Part shown: piece by piece, positions 25,215 to 34,121 of the stretch
How positions within the stretch are numbered: the stretch's first letter is position 1
Layout: each line of letters begins with the position of its first letter
Origin: Roseinatronobacter ekhonensis
GTDB lineage: Bacteria > Pseudomonadota > Alphaproteobacteria > Rhodobacterales > Rhodobacteraceae
Assembly: GCF_900499075.1 (NCBI RefSeq)
Contig: NZ_UIHC01000014.1
Location: 1 to 64,000, forward strand
Length of the DNA stretch: 64,000 nt
Direction: 5' to 3'
The notes under the pieces: generated by a model
Told to the model about the DNA's origin: nothing
The model's input: only the letters and a program-made list of their open reading frames with translations
The model's database searches: none
Translations under genes and position numbers: made by a program

Positions 25215-26351
25215 TTATTGTGCTGCCAGCCGCGCGCCACCGTATTGCCAATAGGCCGCGCAAGCCCCTTCGGAACTGACCATCAGCGCGCCAAGCGGTG
25301 TTTCCGGCGTGCAGCCCAACCCGTATTGCGGGCAGGCGGTGGGCTTGATGCGCCCGGTCATCACCGCGCCGCAAGCGCAGCCTTCGGGCTCGGGGACGTG
25401 GCGGCGTTCGGTGGCATAGCCCACGCCAAATTTCTCTTCTGCGTCAAAGGCGGCATAGGCCGGACGAATGCGCAGGCCAGAAGCGTCGATCTCGCCCAAG
25501 CCGCGCCACTCAAAGCTGGGGCGCCGCTCATAGACATCAGCGATTGCCGCCAAGGATGCCGGATTGCCATGCTCAGGCACCACGCGGGCGTATTGGTTTT
25601 CCACCTCGGCGCGCCCTTCGGCGATCTGGCGCAGCACCATGGCGACCGAATGCAACAGATCCAGCGGCTCGAACCCTGCCACGGCGATAGGCTTGCCGAA
25701 TTCCTCTGCAATGAAATCATAGGGGTGCGTGCCGATGACCATGCTGACATGGCCCGGCCCGACAAAGCCGTCCAGTTGCATATGAGGGTCATTGAGCAAC
25801 GCGCGCAGCGGTTCGGGTACCGTGATATGGTTGCAGAACACGCTGAAATTGCCCAAGCCTTCGCGGGCGGCGGCCTGAATGGCAAAGGCGGTCGAGGGGG
25901 TTGTCGTCTCGAACCCCAGCCCGAAGAACACCACCTCGCGGTCGGGGTTGCGGCGCGCGATTTCCAGCGCGTCCAGCGGGCTATAGACCATGCGAATATC
26001 GCAACCGCGCGCTTTGGCTTGTATCAGCGAGCCGCGCGTTCCGGGCACGCGCATCGCATCGCCAAAGGTGGTGAAGATGACGCCGGGCCGCTCTGCGATC
26101 TCTATGCACTCATCGACCCGCGCCATAGGCAGCACGCAGACCGGACAACCGGGGCCGTGGATGAACTCGATCCCCTCATGCACCAGCTTGTCCAGTCCGA
26201 AGCGAAAGATTGCGTGGGTATGCCCGCCGCAGATTTCCATAATGCGCGTCGGCTTGTCGCGCGTTGCCCCGATCTGGTCGGCCAGCCGGGCGATTTCGCC
26301 CAGCAGGTTGCGCGCCAGTGCCGGATCGCGAAATTCGGTGACATGTTTCAT
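25215..26351 (-). CDS. hypD: Hydrogenase maturation protein HypD
   Basis: A 378-aa iron-sulfur protein that works with HypC to hold the Fe(CN)2CO unit. Visible family features are ICGGHTHAIFRFG (Fe-coordinating Cys), HGPGCPVCVLP, GFETTTPSTA and a C-terminal region with CACGAVMTG...CPQYG cysteines for the 4Fe-4S cluster. The start overlaps the hypC stop. Length is normal for the family. Confidence 0.97.
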   Translation of the reverse strand: MKHVTEFRDPALARNLLGEIARLADQIGATRDKPTRIMEICGGHTHAIFRFGLDKLVHEGIEFIHGPGCPVCVLPMARVDECIEIAERPGVIFTTFGDAMRVPGTRGSLIQAKARGCDIRMVYSPLDALEIARRNPDREVVFFGLGFETTTPSTAFAIQAAAREGLGNFSVFCNHITVPEPLRALLNDPHMQLDGFVGPGHVSMVIGTHPYDFIAEEFGKPIAVAGFEPLDLLHSVAMVLRQIAEGRAEVENQYARVVPEHGNPASLAAIADVYERRPSFEWRGLGEIDASGLRIRPAYAAFDAEEKFGVGYATERRHVPEPEGCACGAVMTGRIKPTACPQYGLGCTPETPLGALMVSSEGACAAYWQYGGARLAAQ

Positions 26352-26638
26352 TGGCTGCCCTCCAGCGCTTTCTGGCCTTCTGCCATGGCGTCCAGCGCTT
26401 CCTGCGCCTCACCCAGATCGCGCAGCGCATCGAGCGTGCGCGCGGCCTCTTTCTCGTCGATGATCGCCATCGCGAAACCCACATGGATCAGCGCCCATTG
26501 CCCGATCAAATCGTCCAGTGGGCCGTCCGCCACGGGGGCCAGCGACACTTCGCGCCGCACGCCGGACACATCGGCCATGCCCGTCAGCCGGTCGGCATCG
26601 GTGATCGCGGTGATCTGGCCGGGAATACCTAGGCACAT
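26348..26638 (-). CDS. hypC: Hydrogenase maturation chaperone HypC
   Basis: A 96-aa HypC/HupF-family chaperone starting MCLGIPGQI, with the essential N-terminal Cys2. It carries the Fe(CN)2CO unit from HypD to the large-subunit precursor. The central strand (GQWALIHVGFAMAIIDEKEA) is typical. The cluster encodes a second member, HupF at 32138-32458, as in other hup systems. It overlaps hypD by 4 bases and follows hupR by 3 bases. Confidence 0.96.
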   Translation of the reverse strand: MCLGIPGQITAITDADRLTGMADVSGVRREVSLAPVADGPLDDLIGQWALIHVGFAMAIIDEKEAARTLDALRDLGEAQEALDAMAEGQKALEGSQ

Positions 26639-26641
26639 GGT

Positions 26642-28129
26642 CTACACCTCCTCGTCGGTTGTGGCACTTTGGCCGGTTGGGTCGTCTATACCGTAGCGGT
26701 CAATCTTGGCGCGCAGCCCCACGCGGCTAAGCCCAAGTTCGGCAGCGGTGCGGCTTTTGTTCCAACGGTGGCGCGTCAGCGTTTCGCGCAGGATGCGCAT
26801 TTCGACCAGTTCCACCCTGTCCTTGAGCGTGCCCTCACCCGTCAGGATCGGCCCGAGGCTCCGATCCGCGCCCTCTTCGCTGGGCTCTGACTGCAAAATA
26901 TGGCGCGAGATCAGGTCCGCGCCCAAGCTGGGGTCCTGGGCGAACACCAGCATCCGCGTCACCTCGTTCTCCAACTCGCGCAGGTTTCCGGGCCAGTCAT
27001 AGTTTTCCAGAAATTCCAACGCGGTATCGTCAAAGCCCTGCACCTGTTTGCCGTGGGTGGCTGCCGCGTCGAACAGCGCGGCCTGTGCCAGAATGGCGAC
27101 ATCGCCGCGCCGCCCGCGCAAGGGCGGCAGGGAGATTTCGCCAGTGGAAATGGCATAGCCCAGATCGGTGCGCAGCCGCCCTTCGGCCATCAATTCGCGC
27201 AGATCGCCGGTCAGCCCGCAGATCAGCCGCACCTGCGTGCGCACCGCTTCATGTGCGCCCAACGGCTGAAAGGCGCCTTCGGACAACACCCGCACCAGCG
27301 CCATTTGCAAATGTGGCCCCAAGGTTTCCACCCCGCCCAGATAAAGCGTGCCGCGATCGGCCTTTTGCAGCAGCCCGACACGGTTGGTGGCCAGCCCCGC
27401 CACAGCGCCGCGCTTGGCGCCGAACAGCTCCAGTTCCAGCAAGTCTTCGGGCAGGCCCGCGCAGTTGAGCGCATAAAACGGCTTGTCTGCGCGCAAGGAC
27501 GCATGGTGCATGGCCTGCGCGATATCACGCTTGCCGGTTCCGGCTTCGCCGCTTAACAGCACGGGAACGTCAAAACTGGCATATTGGCGCGCGGCCTCTA
27601 TCACCGCGTTCATGCGCGACTGCGGACTGCGCAAGATGGCGTCAAAACCCTGCCGCTCGCGCAGGTCGCGGCGGCGCTTTTCCAGCTTGGTTTCGGTGGT
27701 CGTGCCCAAATGCTTCATTTCCAGCGACAGGCGTTCATGCTCGCGGGTCATGGTGAACAGGTCGGCGGCGTTGCGCGCGACCATCAGCAGTTGTTCGGGA
27801 TGCCACGGCTTTGTCAGGAACTGGTAGATCCCGGCGGCATTGATCGCATCGGCCATGTCGCCGGGGTCGGTATAGCCGGTGATGATAACGCGCACGATTT
27901 CCGGCCAGCGTTCGCGCATCTCTGTCAGCAATTGCACACCGGTTTTTCCGGGCATCCGCTGGTCGCAGAACACCACCTGCACCCACTCATCCGACAGAAT
28001 GCGCAGGGCACCTTCGGCGCTCGTGGCGGTCAGAATGTCGAACTCGTCTTCCAGCGCCATCCGCATAGAGGCCAGCGAATGCGGCTCGTCATCGACCACA
28101 AGAATAGAGGGGCGGGCAGAGCGGGTCAT
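26642..28129 (-). CDS. hupR: Hydrogenase response regulator HupR (NtrC-type)
   Basis: A 495-aa regulator. The receiver domain (about 8-125) has the acidic pair DDEP and phospho-acceptor D56 ([10 protein letters not shown]), T/Y switch residues and K in FLTKPW. The central AAA+ domain has GEAGTGKRD as Walker A. The sigma54-contacting GAFTGA loop is not conserved: the position reads [10 protein letters not shown]. The C-terminal Fis-type helix-turn-helix is [23 protein letters not shown], within residues about 450-475. R. capsulatus HupR also lacks GAFTGA, uses the sigma70 polymerase and activates when unphosphorylated; the same is inferred here. It lies between hypB (ATGA overlap) and hypC. 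Its partner kinase HupT is at 41108. Confidence 0.95.
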   Translation of the reverse strand: MTRSARPSILVVDDEPHSLASMRMALEDEFDILTATSAEGALRILSDEWVQVVFCDQRMPGKTGVQLLTEMRERWPEIVRVIITGYTDPGDMADAINAAGIYQFLTKPWHPEQLLMVARNAADLFTMTREHERLSLEMKHLGTTTETKLEKRRRDLRERQGFDAILRSPQSRMNAVIEAARQYASFDVPVLLSGEAGTGKRDIAQAMHHASLRADKPFYALNCAGLPEDLLELELFGAKRGAVAGLATNRVGLLQKADRGTLYLGGVETLGPHLQMALVRVLSEGAFQPLGAHEAVRTQVRLICGLTGDLRELMAEGRLRTDLGYAISTGEISLPPLRGRRGDVAILAQAALFDAAATHGKQVQGFDDTALEFLENYDWPGNLRELENEVTRMLVFAQDPSLGADLISRHILQSEPSEEGADRSLGPILTGEGTLKDRVELVEMRILRETLTRHRWNKSRTAAELGLSRVGLRAKIDRYGIDDPTGQSATTDEEV

Positions 28130-28932
28130 GGTGCGGCCTTGGCGGCAAGCCCCGCGCGCAGCCAGTCAAGCCATGCCTCCATCCCCTCTCCGGTGCGCGC
28201 CGAGACGCGCAGCACGGTTATGTCGGGGTTCACACGGCGCAGATTGGCCTCGTAGGCGTCCAGATCCGCATCGCAATTTGGCGCAAGGTCGGTCTTGTTC
28301 AGGATCGCGAGCTTTGCAGCGGTAAACATGTCGGGGTATTTCAGGGGTTTGTCTTCACCCTCTGTCACCGACAGAATGGCGACCTTGGCATCCTCGCCCA
28401 GATCAAACGCAGCGGGGCAGACAAGGTTGCCCACGTTTTCGATGAACAGCATGCTTTGCGGTGCAAGGCGCAGATCATCCATCGCGTGGCCCACCATGTG
28501 GCCGTCCAAATGGCACCCCTTGCCGGTATTCACCTGAACCGCGCGCGCGCCGGTGGCGCGGATGCGGTCGGCGTCGTTGCTGGTCTGCTGGTCGCCCTCG
28601 ATCACGGCCAGAGGCTGATCGCCCAGCGCCTCGATGGTCTTGCACAGCAGCGTGGTTTTCCCCGATCCGGGGGAAGAAACAAGATTGACCGCAAGGCACC
28701 CCAGCGCGCCCAGAACACGACGGTTCGACGCGGCATGGACATTGTTCTTGGCCAGTATGTCGGTTTCGACCGCGATCAGGCGTTCTTGGCTCATGCCGGG
28801 AACAGAAACACCTGCCGCGCCATGCCCGTAATGATGGTGGTCATGTGCATGATCGTGATCATGCGCATGAGAATGTGCCGTGGCCTTGCCATCAATCTTC
28901 GGGCCTTCGCTACAACCGCAAACTGTGCACAT
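28126..28932 (-). CDS. hypB: Hydrogenase nickel incorporation GTPase HypB
   Basis: A 268-aa protein from ATG 28930-28932 ([10 protein letters not shown]); a longer frame through hypA is rejected. The N-terminus has the CxxCGC nickel site followed by a His/Asp-rich stretch (about residues 20-40, [19 protein letters not shown]), which in relatives stores nickel. The G domain has the P-loop [11 protein letters not shown], followed by [13 protein letters not shown] and the NKTDLAP specificity motif. It inserts nickel into the hydrogenase large subunit with HypA. Its ATG shares bases with the hypA stop. Confidence 0.97.
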   Translation of the reverse strand: MCTVCGCSEGPKIDGKATAHSHAHDHDHAHDHHHYGHGAAGVSVPGMSQERLIAVETDILAKNNVHAASNRRVLGALGCLAVNLVSSPGSGKTTLLCKTIEALGDQPLAVIEGDQQTSNDADRIRATGARAVQVNTGKGCHLDGHMVGHAMDDLRLAPQSMLFIENVGNLVCPAAFDLGEDAKVAILSVTEGEDKPLKYPDMFTAAKLAILNKTDLAPNCDADLDAYEANLRRVNPDITVLRVSARTGEGMEAWLDWLRAGLAAKAAP

Positions 28933-29273
28933 CAGATCACCTCCATGTCTTTTATCCGCATTTCGTCGCCGCCTTGCGGCATCAGCTTGCCACCGCCGCA
29001 ATGCGGGCAGGGGTCCAGCCGGTCGTTGATTTCCACCTCTACCATGCAATCGTAGCACAGGGCCCGTCCAGGCAGGTCTATCAGGGACAGTTCCGCGCCC
29101 TCGGCGGGGCTGCCGCGCATGACCACGTCAAAGGCGAATTCCAGCGCTGGTTTTTCGACCCCGGCAAAGCGGCCGATTTCCAGCCGCAAACGGGTCACAC
29201 GGGTAAAGCCATGCGCCTGCGCCTGATCCATCACTGTGCTGCGAATACCTTCGGCGAGCGACATCTCATGCAT
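28932..29273 (-). CDS. hypA: Hydrogenase nickel metallochaperone HypA
   Basis: A 113-aa protein starting [10 protein letters not shown] at 29273; upstream in-frame starts add a non-family leader that overlaps hupK. His2 and Glu3 are the known nickel ligands. The zinc site is formed by two CxxC pairs, ALCYDCM and DPCPHCGG. It hands nickel to the HupL precursor with HypB. It overlaps the end of hupK by 8 bases. Confidence 0.96.
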   Translation of the reverse strand: MHEMSLAEGIRSTVMDQAQAHGFTRVTRLRLEIGRFAGVEKPALEFAFDVVMRGSPAEGAELSLIDLPGRALCYDCMVEVEINDRLDPCPHCGGGKLMPQGGDEMRIKDMEVI

Positions 29274-30150
29274 GGGCGGTTTCCTCCAGCCTTGTGGGCA
29301 GGCATGGGTCATGTAGCGCCAGCACGATACGGGCCAGCATCATGTCGCGCACGCTGTCAAGCGCGCTGCGCAACGCGCCACCCGAAGCCAGCATATGATC
29401 CGTGGGGGTAGATCGCGATATGCCACCAACCCGCCCATCCTTTAGGTGTAACCGCAGTGCATAAACCCCGCGCGCGGCTGGCACCAGCGCCGTGCCATCG
29501 TCGCGGCGCTGCGGCGCGGGCAACCGGCCCAAAGCGGCATCCTCTGCATCGCAGATGCGGCCCAGCAACCGCCAGAGCGGGCCACGCCCATGCGCGGCCT
29601 CTGCCTGCCGTAAAAGCGCATCTTGGGCGTGGCGCATGGCGGGGCTGTTTTCCAACGGCTCAAACCGGCCCACGCTGGTGGCGCAGGCAAATGGCAGTGG
29701 GCGCGATGCTGCCAGCCGCCCCGGAAAGCGCGTGCAGACCGCATTGGCAAGTGGTGCAAACCCCCTGCCCCCGTTCAGCCAGTCCTGCAATACCATGGGG
29801 CGCGGTCCACCCCATAGCGCGCCCGACAGATCACCCATCGCTTGCCAATCTTGTGGCAGCGGTTGCACCGGCAAACCGCATATGCGCGGCAAGGTGATGC
29901 ACAGCGCCAACAGATGATCGCGCACCACATCGCGCGCCAAGCCGTCCAGCGCGCGAGGCCCGTCGGGACGCTGCGCCGACAGCCGCGCGGCCATGCCCTG
30001 CGCCGTTCCGCATAGATTGAAAATGCGCGCCAGTAGCTGCGCCGCGGCCTCGGGTGTCTTGCCAGCGAGCACCTGTGCCAGCGGCGGCGGGTCTGGCAGG
30101 TTGAACACCCAGCCTTGCGCGCCTTGGTTTATGACAAGCTCACCCGACAT
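29266..30150 (-). CDS. hupK: Hydrogenase expression/formation protein HupK
   Basis: A 294-aa protein from ATG 30148-30150 ([20 protein letters not shown], so only the family core). A longer frame through hupJ is rejected. HupK proteins are distantly related to hydrogenase large subunits (here [11 protein letters not shown] replaces the RICGxC motif, and there is a C-terminal TRLEE), but lack the NiFe cysteine pairs. They are thought to act as scaffolds in cofactor assembly. Position between hupJ and hypA is the same as in R. capsulatus. Confidence 0.9.
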   Translation of the reverse strand: MSGELVINQGAQGWVFNLPDPPPLAQVLAGKTPEAAAQLLARIFNLCGTAQGMAARLSAQRPDGPRALDGLARDVVRDHLLALCITLPRICGLPVQPLPQDWQAMGDLSGALWGGPRPMVLQDWLNGGRGFAPLANAVCTRFPGRLAASRPLPFACATSVGRFEPLENSPAMRHAQDALLRQAEAAHGRGPLWRLLGRICDAEDAALGRLPAPQRRDDGTALVPAARGVYALRLHLKDGRVGGISRSTPTDHMLASGGALRSALDSVRDMMLARIVLALHDPCLPTRLEETAHA

Positions 30151-30155
30151 GATCG

Positions 30156-30917
30156 TCAGACACGACCGGTGATAAAGGCGCGCCGCTCCAGCGGACGGGC
30201 CTTTTGCAATTTCGGGGCTTCGCCGCGCGGCAGATCGGGTTTTTGCGGTGTCAGTGACTCTGCCCCGTCTTCCAGCCGTTCCAACGCCTCCGGGTCGAAC
30301 AATGCCGCCATGACCGCGCGTGCGACATCGACCGCCTGCACCTGACTGTTGAAATCGGACATGGGCGAGAACAACGAACATGCCTTGTAGCCGCCGACCA
30401 TGTCACGGGTATTGTGGATGAACTCGTAATTGCCAGATGGGAAGCCGATCATCTCTTTCTCGCCCGAATGCAGGGCCGACCATGCGTCATCCGGCCCTGC
30501 CAGAAGCACAAGGTTCATGAACCACGGCGCGATCAGCACGCCAAGGTAATGCCCCTGCCAGTCGGAAAAGCCCACCGCCTGAACATGCAGAGAGTGATTG
30601 CACAGCGGCACATCGCGCATCTTCCCATTGTAGATTTCGCGGAAATCGGCCTCTAGCCGGGCAATGGCGCTATCCATCTGGCTTGCGCCTTGGCCCTCGT
30701 CGCGCAGCACCATGAATTGCTCGGGCGCGGCCCCGCAACCGGGGCAGGTCCAGTCATCGGGCAGCGCGGTAAAGGGCGTGCCCGCGCTGATCTGGCGGCT
30801 CTCATCGCCATGGGCAGGGTCATAGACCTGCCAGCATATCTTACATTCCATGACGGCCTGCGCCGAAATCTTGGCACCAGCGCCCAGATAAGAGCCCTCG
30901 AACCCGGGCGCGCTCAT
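30156..30917 (-). CDS. hupJ: Rubredoxin-HybE fusion, hydrogenase assembly protein HupJ
   Basis: A 253-aa protein from ATG 30915-30917 (MSAPGFEGSY), which overlaps the hupH stop. Residues about 22-75 form a rubredoxin (ECKICWQVYDP...WTCPGCG). The rest (about 80-225) is a HybE/HupJ-type small chaperone domain (DVPLCNHSLHVQAVGFSDWQG, LIAPWFMNLVLL). In Rhizobium these are two genes, hupI and hupJ; here they are fused, as I recall for R. capsulatus. The rubredoxin part is thought to protect or deliver electrons during assembly of the oxygen-sensitive enzyme. Confidence 0.92.
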   Translation of the reverse strand: MSAPGFEGSYLGAGAKISAQAVMECKICWQVYDPAHGDESRQISAGTPFTALPDDWTCPGCGAAPEQFMVLRDEGQGASQMDSAIARLEADFREIYNGKMRDVPLCNHSLHVQAVGFSDWQGHYLGVLIAPWFMNLVLLAGPDDAWSALHSGEKEMIGFPSGNYEFIHNTRDMVGGYKACSLFSPMSDFNSQVQAVDVARAVMAALFDPEALERLEDGAESLTPQKPDLPRGEAPKLQKARPLERRAFITGRV

Positions 30918-31741
30918 CGGATCGCCTCTATCACGTCGCGGATACGGTCGGCGCTGTCGGCCAGATCTTCTGGTGCGGCCAGCGCAACCTCGGGCATATC
31001 CGTGACTTCCCAAGTGTCCAGTATCAGCGTGTCGCTGGAGTTGAAGAACTGCACACGCCAGACATGCGGAACCGCTGCCGCCGTGATCCGGCAGTTGCCA
31101 TAGCCCCGCGACAGGATCGTGACCGCGCCTTCGCCCAAGACCGTTGCCATGTGGTCAAGGTCTTCGGGCGTGTGAGGCAAGAGCGTCAGGTTCACGACAT
31201 GCACCTGCGTGCCGGGGGCCCAAGCGCGGGCCTTGTCCGACAGCTCTTCCAGCAGCGCGGGCGCATTGACCACACCAGCCGCGCGTGGGGCGTCCGGCGC
31301 TGCGGCACGGTGCGGGCGGTTCGCGCGCAAAACGGCTTGTTCCGGCACGGGGCCGATTTCGGCCATATCCACGCCCGCGCCCTTTAACACCCAAACGCCG
31401 GCGAACACACTTTCCTGAACCGCGATGGCAGGAACACCGCGCAGCTTCATGGACACTTCGCCCTGACCGAGCGTATCGGCCAGAAACTTGCGGGCGATAC
31501 CGCTCAGACCCTCCAGCGCGACCTGTGCCCGACCGCCGCCTTGCGCGACGGTATCGCAGGCATGGGCAATCTGCGCCAACACGGCCAGAGCGGGCGCAAC
31601 AGAGGCGGGGTCATCCACTTCTGGCGTATGGGCGGTGTAGGTGCGCATGCCAGAGGGCAGCGCAATGTATTCCAGCGCGTCGTCATCGGCTTGGGTTCCG
31701 GGGCCAAACCCGCTGGGCGGCAGGGTGAAGGGGCTTTCCAT
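30914..31741 (-). CDS. hupH: Hydrogenase expression/formation protein HupH
   Basis: A 275-aa protein of the HupH/HyaF family. The C-terminal half has the family pattern LGEGAVTILSRGYGNCRI, VPHVWRVQFFNSSDTLILDTWEV, and ends DSADRIRDVIEAIR. These proteins act in maturation of the small subunit; no catalytic residues are known to me. Its start shares one base with the hupG stop and its stop overlaps the hupJ start. Confidence 0.93.
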   Translation of the reverse strand: MESPFTLPPSGFGPGTQADDDALEYIALPSGMRTYTAHTPEVDDPASVAPALAVLAQIAHACDTVAQGGGRAQVALEGLSGIARKFLADTLGQGEVSMKLRGVPAIAVQESVFAGVWVLKGAGVDMAEIGPVPEQAVLRANRPHRAAAPDAPRAAGVVNAPALLEELSDKARAWAPGTQVHVVNLTLLPHTPEDLDHMATVLGEGAVTILSRGYGNCRITAAAVPHVWRVQFFNSSDTLILDTWEVTDMPEVALAAPEDLADSADRIRDVIEAIR

Positions 31742-32127
31742 TACGCGTCGCTTTCGGCTGGGGTGGACAGGATATGCGGGACGCGCGCCATGTAGTCGTC
31801 CCAGTCGCGCACCTTGGCGATGCCACCAAGGAAACGGTCGCCATCATAGAACAAGAAGCCCGGCGTTTTCAGAACCCGCGTGGTTTCACGCAAGCCCGCT
31901 TCGATCGCGTCACCCACAAGCGCACAGTCGAACCGGCCTTGGAACGCCTGTTGCAATTCCGGCAGGATCACGGCGGCATCTGCGGTTTCCAGATTGCGCG
32001 CCGGGTCGCCGGGAATGAACAGGCAATGCAGGCCGGGGCACGCCAGATGCGCAGACAAGGCGTCGGCATCTGTCAGATGAGGCCAGCCCATCTCATTGGT
32101 CAGTCGTGTCAGAAGCGGGTGGGACAT
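31741..32127 (-). CDS. hupG: Hydrogenase maturation protein HupG (HyaE-like)
   Basis: A 128-aa protein from ATG 32125-32127 (MSHPLLTRL), with a strong AGGAGG at 9-base spacing; a longer in-frame start lies within hupF. It has the thioredoxin-like fold of HyaE/HupG, without a CxxC pair (CLFIPGDPARNLETADAAVILPEL, shown only as a landmark near residues 37-60; FLFYDGDRFLGGIAKVRDW near 98-116). HyaE-type proteins bind the Tat signal of the small subunit. Confidence 0.92.
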   Translation of the reverse strand: MSHPLLTRLTNEMGWPHLTDADALSAHLACPGLHCLFIPGDPARNLETADAAVILPELQQAFQGRFDCALVGDAIEAGLRETTRVLKTPGFLFYDGDRFLGGIAKVRDWDDYMARVPHILSTPAESDA

Positions 32128-32137
32128 GAAAACCTCC

Positions 32138-32458
32138 TCAACCGTTAGGGTGGCCCGCGTCGAGCGCGGCTTGCAAATGGGGCGGCAGTTGCGGTGCGCG
32201 GGCGTCCAGATCGGCAAACGCATCGCCGGCGTCGCCCCCTGCCATGATCGCGCGCAAACCTTCGAGCGCGGCCATGATCTGGCGCGCTTCGGTTTCTGAA
32301 ATCACCTCTCGGGCGCAGCCCAGATGGGTCAGCACCCATGTGCCGGGAGCCTGATCGCCCAGCAACGACAGATCGACCGTTTCGTGTTGCGTCCCGTCGG
32401 TGCAGGTCGCGGCAATACCGTCGACCGATACGATTTGCATTGGAAGACCCACACACAT
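32138..32458 (-). CDS. hupF: HypC-family chaperone HupF
   Basis: A 106-aa second HypC-family protein (MCVGLPMQI, Cys2 present). Its C-terminal tail (about residues 75-106) is longer than that of HypC. HupF is known to protect the large subunit precursor, particularly at higher oxygen. It sits between hupD (5-base gap) and hupG. Confidence 0.95.
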   Translation of the reverse strand: MCVGLPMQIVSVDGIAATCTDGTQHETVDLSLLGDQAPGTWVLTHLGCAREVISETEARQIMAALEGLRAIMAGGDAGDAFADLDARAPQLPPHLQAALDAGHPNG

Positions 32459-32463
32459 CGCAG

Positions 32464-33087
32464 CTACACCTTGGCCGGAAAGAAGCGGTCGTCACCGGTG
32501 CGGCAAGCGACATCCTCAGACGGGCGTCCGCCTTCATAGGCGTCGCGCGTCAATGAGGGGTCGGCAAGATCATGGGCGACGGTCTGACCCGGCTGCACTT
32601 GCACGCCCCATTCACGCAGCTTTTCGACGGCAATCTGCACAGAGGGCTGCACACGGCTGGCAGTCAGCGGGCGAAGGCCGCCGCCGAAATCCTCTAGTTC
32701 AACTGGCTGCACGCCGATCAGGAACAGCCGGTCCGGGCAGCGCCCCAGCAATTGCGCGGTGGCAATCACCTCCTGAAACCCGGTCTGGTGCAGGCTCATC
32801 TTCTTTGCGCCCATGAAAGCGGGCACTTCATCATCCTCGACCAGCTTCATGGTGCCGGGCTCGATGCCGTAATCCACCGCATCGAAGACGATCAAAGCAT
32901 CCGCAGCCTCTAGAAAAGGCAGCAGATACAGCCCCTGCGTGCCGCCATCCAGCAAGTGCACATTGGGCGGGACAGCCCAGTTCTGCGACAGATGTTCCAC
33001 GCAGCGCACGCCGAAGCCTTCGTCGGCCCACAGCAGATTGCCGATGCCCATGACAAGAATATTCTCTGGATTGGTCTGGCTGGCCAC
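32464..33087 (-). CDS. hupD: Hydrogenase maturation endopeptidase HupD
   Basis: A 207-aa protease of the HybD/HyaD family that removes the C-terminal tail of HupL after nickel insertion. The start is placed at GTG 33085-33087 because GGAGG lies 5 bases upstream; an ATG at 33097-33099 is the alternative. Features: [18 protein letters not shown] (nickel-binding Glu/Asp), IVFDAVDYG with the second Asp, and [13 protein letters not shown] with the third ligand His. The cleavage target is the 15-residue tail of HupL. A 295-base gap with a terminator separates it from hupC. Confidence 0.93.
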   Translation of the reverse strand: MASQTNPENILVMGIGNLLWADEGFGVRCVEHLSQNWAVPPNVHLLDGGTQGLYLLPFLEAADALIVFDAVDYGIEPGTMKLVEDDEVPAFMGAKKMSLHQTGFQEVIATAQLLGRCPDRLFLIGVQPVELEDFGGGLRPLTASRVQPSVQIAVEKLREWGVQVQPGQTVAHDLADPSLTRDAYEGGRPSEDVACRTGDDRFFPAKV

Positions 33088-33382
33088 GGGATCCTCCATC
33101 TTGCCGGGCTGGCTGACTGCAAGCTTTGCACCTGCGGTCAAATACAAATTACAACTTTCCATGCGCTCAAGATGCAGGTTTTGATCGAAACAGTGAAAAT
33201 AAATAAATCCATGAAATATATACTATATTTCGGCATTCCACTGCATGCCGCGCCGCAGAAAGGTGGAAAGTTTGTTTTCACATTTCTGCTTTGTGGCAAT
33301 CCATCTTGCGGCTTATGACATGCAAAACGGCCCCGCAGGGCCGTTTTCCGGGGCTGATTCACCCCTGTGTGATATGCCGGGT
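33088..33382. promoter_or_regulatory. Long gap between hupC and hupD
   Basis: It holds the terminator at 33324-33347 and, nearer hupD, an AT-rich stretch (33195-33235) that could carry a secondary minus-strand promoter for hupD onward. No clear -35/-10 pair was assigned, and no small gene was found. Confidence 0.45.
33324..33347 (-). terminator. Rho-independent terminator after hupC
   Basis: AAAACGGCCC, loop of four, GGGCCGTTTT: a perfect 10-bp stem flanked by A and T tracts, 36 bases beyond the hupC stop on the minus strand. It should end most hupSLC transcripts, keeping the maturation genes at lower expression than the structural genes. Confidence 0.85.
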
Positions 33383-34108
33383 CTAGTCCGGGCGGTCGTC
33401 TTTGAAAGTGCGGTGCCCCGAAATCATGGTAGAGACGATGGATTGGCGAGACATGATATCTTCGCGCACCGCCACATAGATATGGATGACCACAAAGATC
33501 AGCATGGCCCACATGCCCATCCGGTGCAGCATATGCACGTCCAGACTGTTGCCCGCCAGTTCGATGACCCAGCCAGCGATCGAATACAACCAGTGGCTTT
33601 TGCCCAGGCCCTCGGCATACAGCGCAAAACCCGTCACGATCATGAAGAGCGTGGCCACGGTGATGAAAAAGAACATCGCCATTTGCGCCAGCGGGTTGTG
33701 CCCCTCGTACTTCTTCGGTTCGCGTTCCAAGAACATATACCAGCGTAGCTCGAACCAAACCTCGGCCCAGAAATGGGCCTTCCAGAATGGAAAGCTGAAC
33801 AATTGCTTTGCGTGGTGGTTGCCCACAAGCGCCCAATAGGCGCGCCCGAAAAAGCCCACGGTCAGCACCATTCCGGCGGCAAAATGCGCAAAACGCAAAT
33901 AGCCGAAAAAGAACTGGTAGGTGGCCTCTGCCCCCGAAAAGCTGGGCAGGGGTTTGCCGATGAAATAGCCGGTCAGGCACAAGACCATGATGGCCAGCGC
34001 ATTGACCCAATGCCAGATGCGTACCGGCGCTTCATAGACATAGATCGAGGTTTGCTTGTGCCGCCCCGCCTTGTGGAACGGCGTGTCGGTATCGGGTTGA
34101 ACGCTCAT
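33383..34108 (-). CDS. hupC: Hydrogenase b-type cytochrome subunit HupC
   Basis: A 241-aa integral membrane diheme cytochrome b. It has four hydrophobic segments (ALAIMVLCLTGYFI, FAAGMVLTVGFFGRAYWALVG, MFFFITVATLFMIVTGFALY, MWAMLIFVVIHIYVAV) and conserved His at RIWHWVNA, HFAAG, HMLHRMG and VIHIYV for heme. It anchors HupSL to the membrane and passes electrons to quinone. It follows hupL by 13 bases. Confidence 0.96.
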   Translation of the reverse strand: MSVQPDTDTPFHKAGRHKQTSIYVYEAPVRIWHWVNALAIMVLCLTGYFIGKPLPSFSGAEATYQFFFGYLRFAHFAAGMVLTVGFFGRAYWALVGNHHAKQLFSFPFWKAHFWAEVWFELRWYMFLEREPKKYEGHNPLAQMAMFFFITVATLFMIVTGFALYAEGLGKSHWLYSIAGWVIELAGNSLDVHMLHRMGMWAMLIFVVIHIYVAVREDIMSRQSIVSTMISGHRTFKDDRPD

Positions 34109-34121
34109 GTCATGCCCCCCT

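Noticed and set aside
25086-26696. 536-codon plus-strand frame opposite hypD and hypC
   Set aside because: Antisense to clear HypD and HypC; no recognisable motif.
30151-30381. N-terminal extension of HupK
   Set aside because: It is the shadow of hupJ; the family start is at 30150.
26348-32458. HypC and HupF taken as a recent duplication
   Set aside because: Both belong to the HypC family but are divergent and occur together in known hup clusters with distinct roles.
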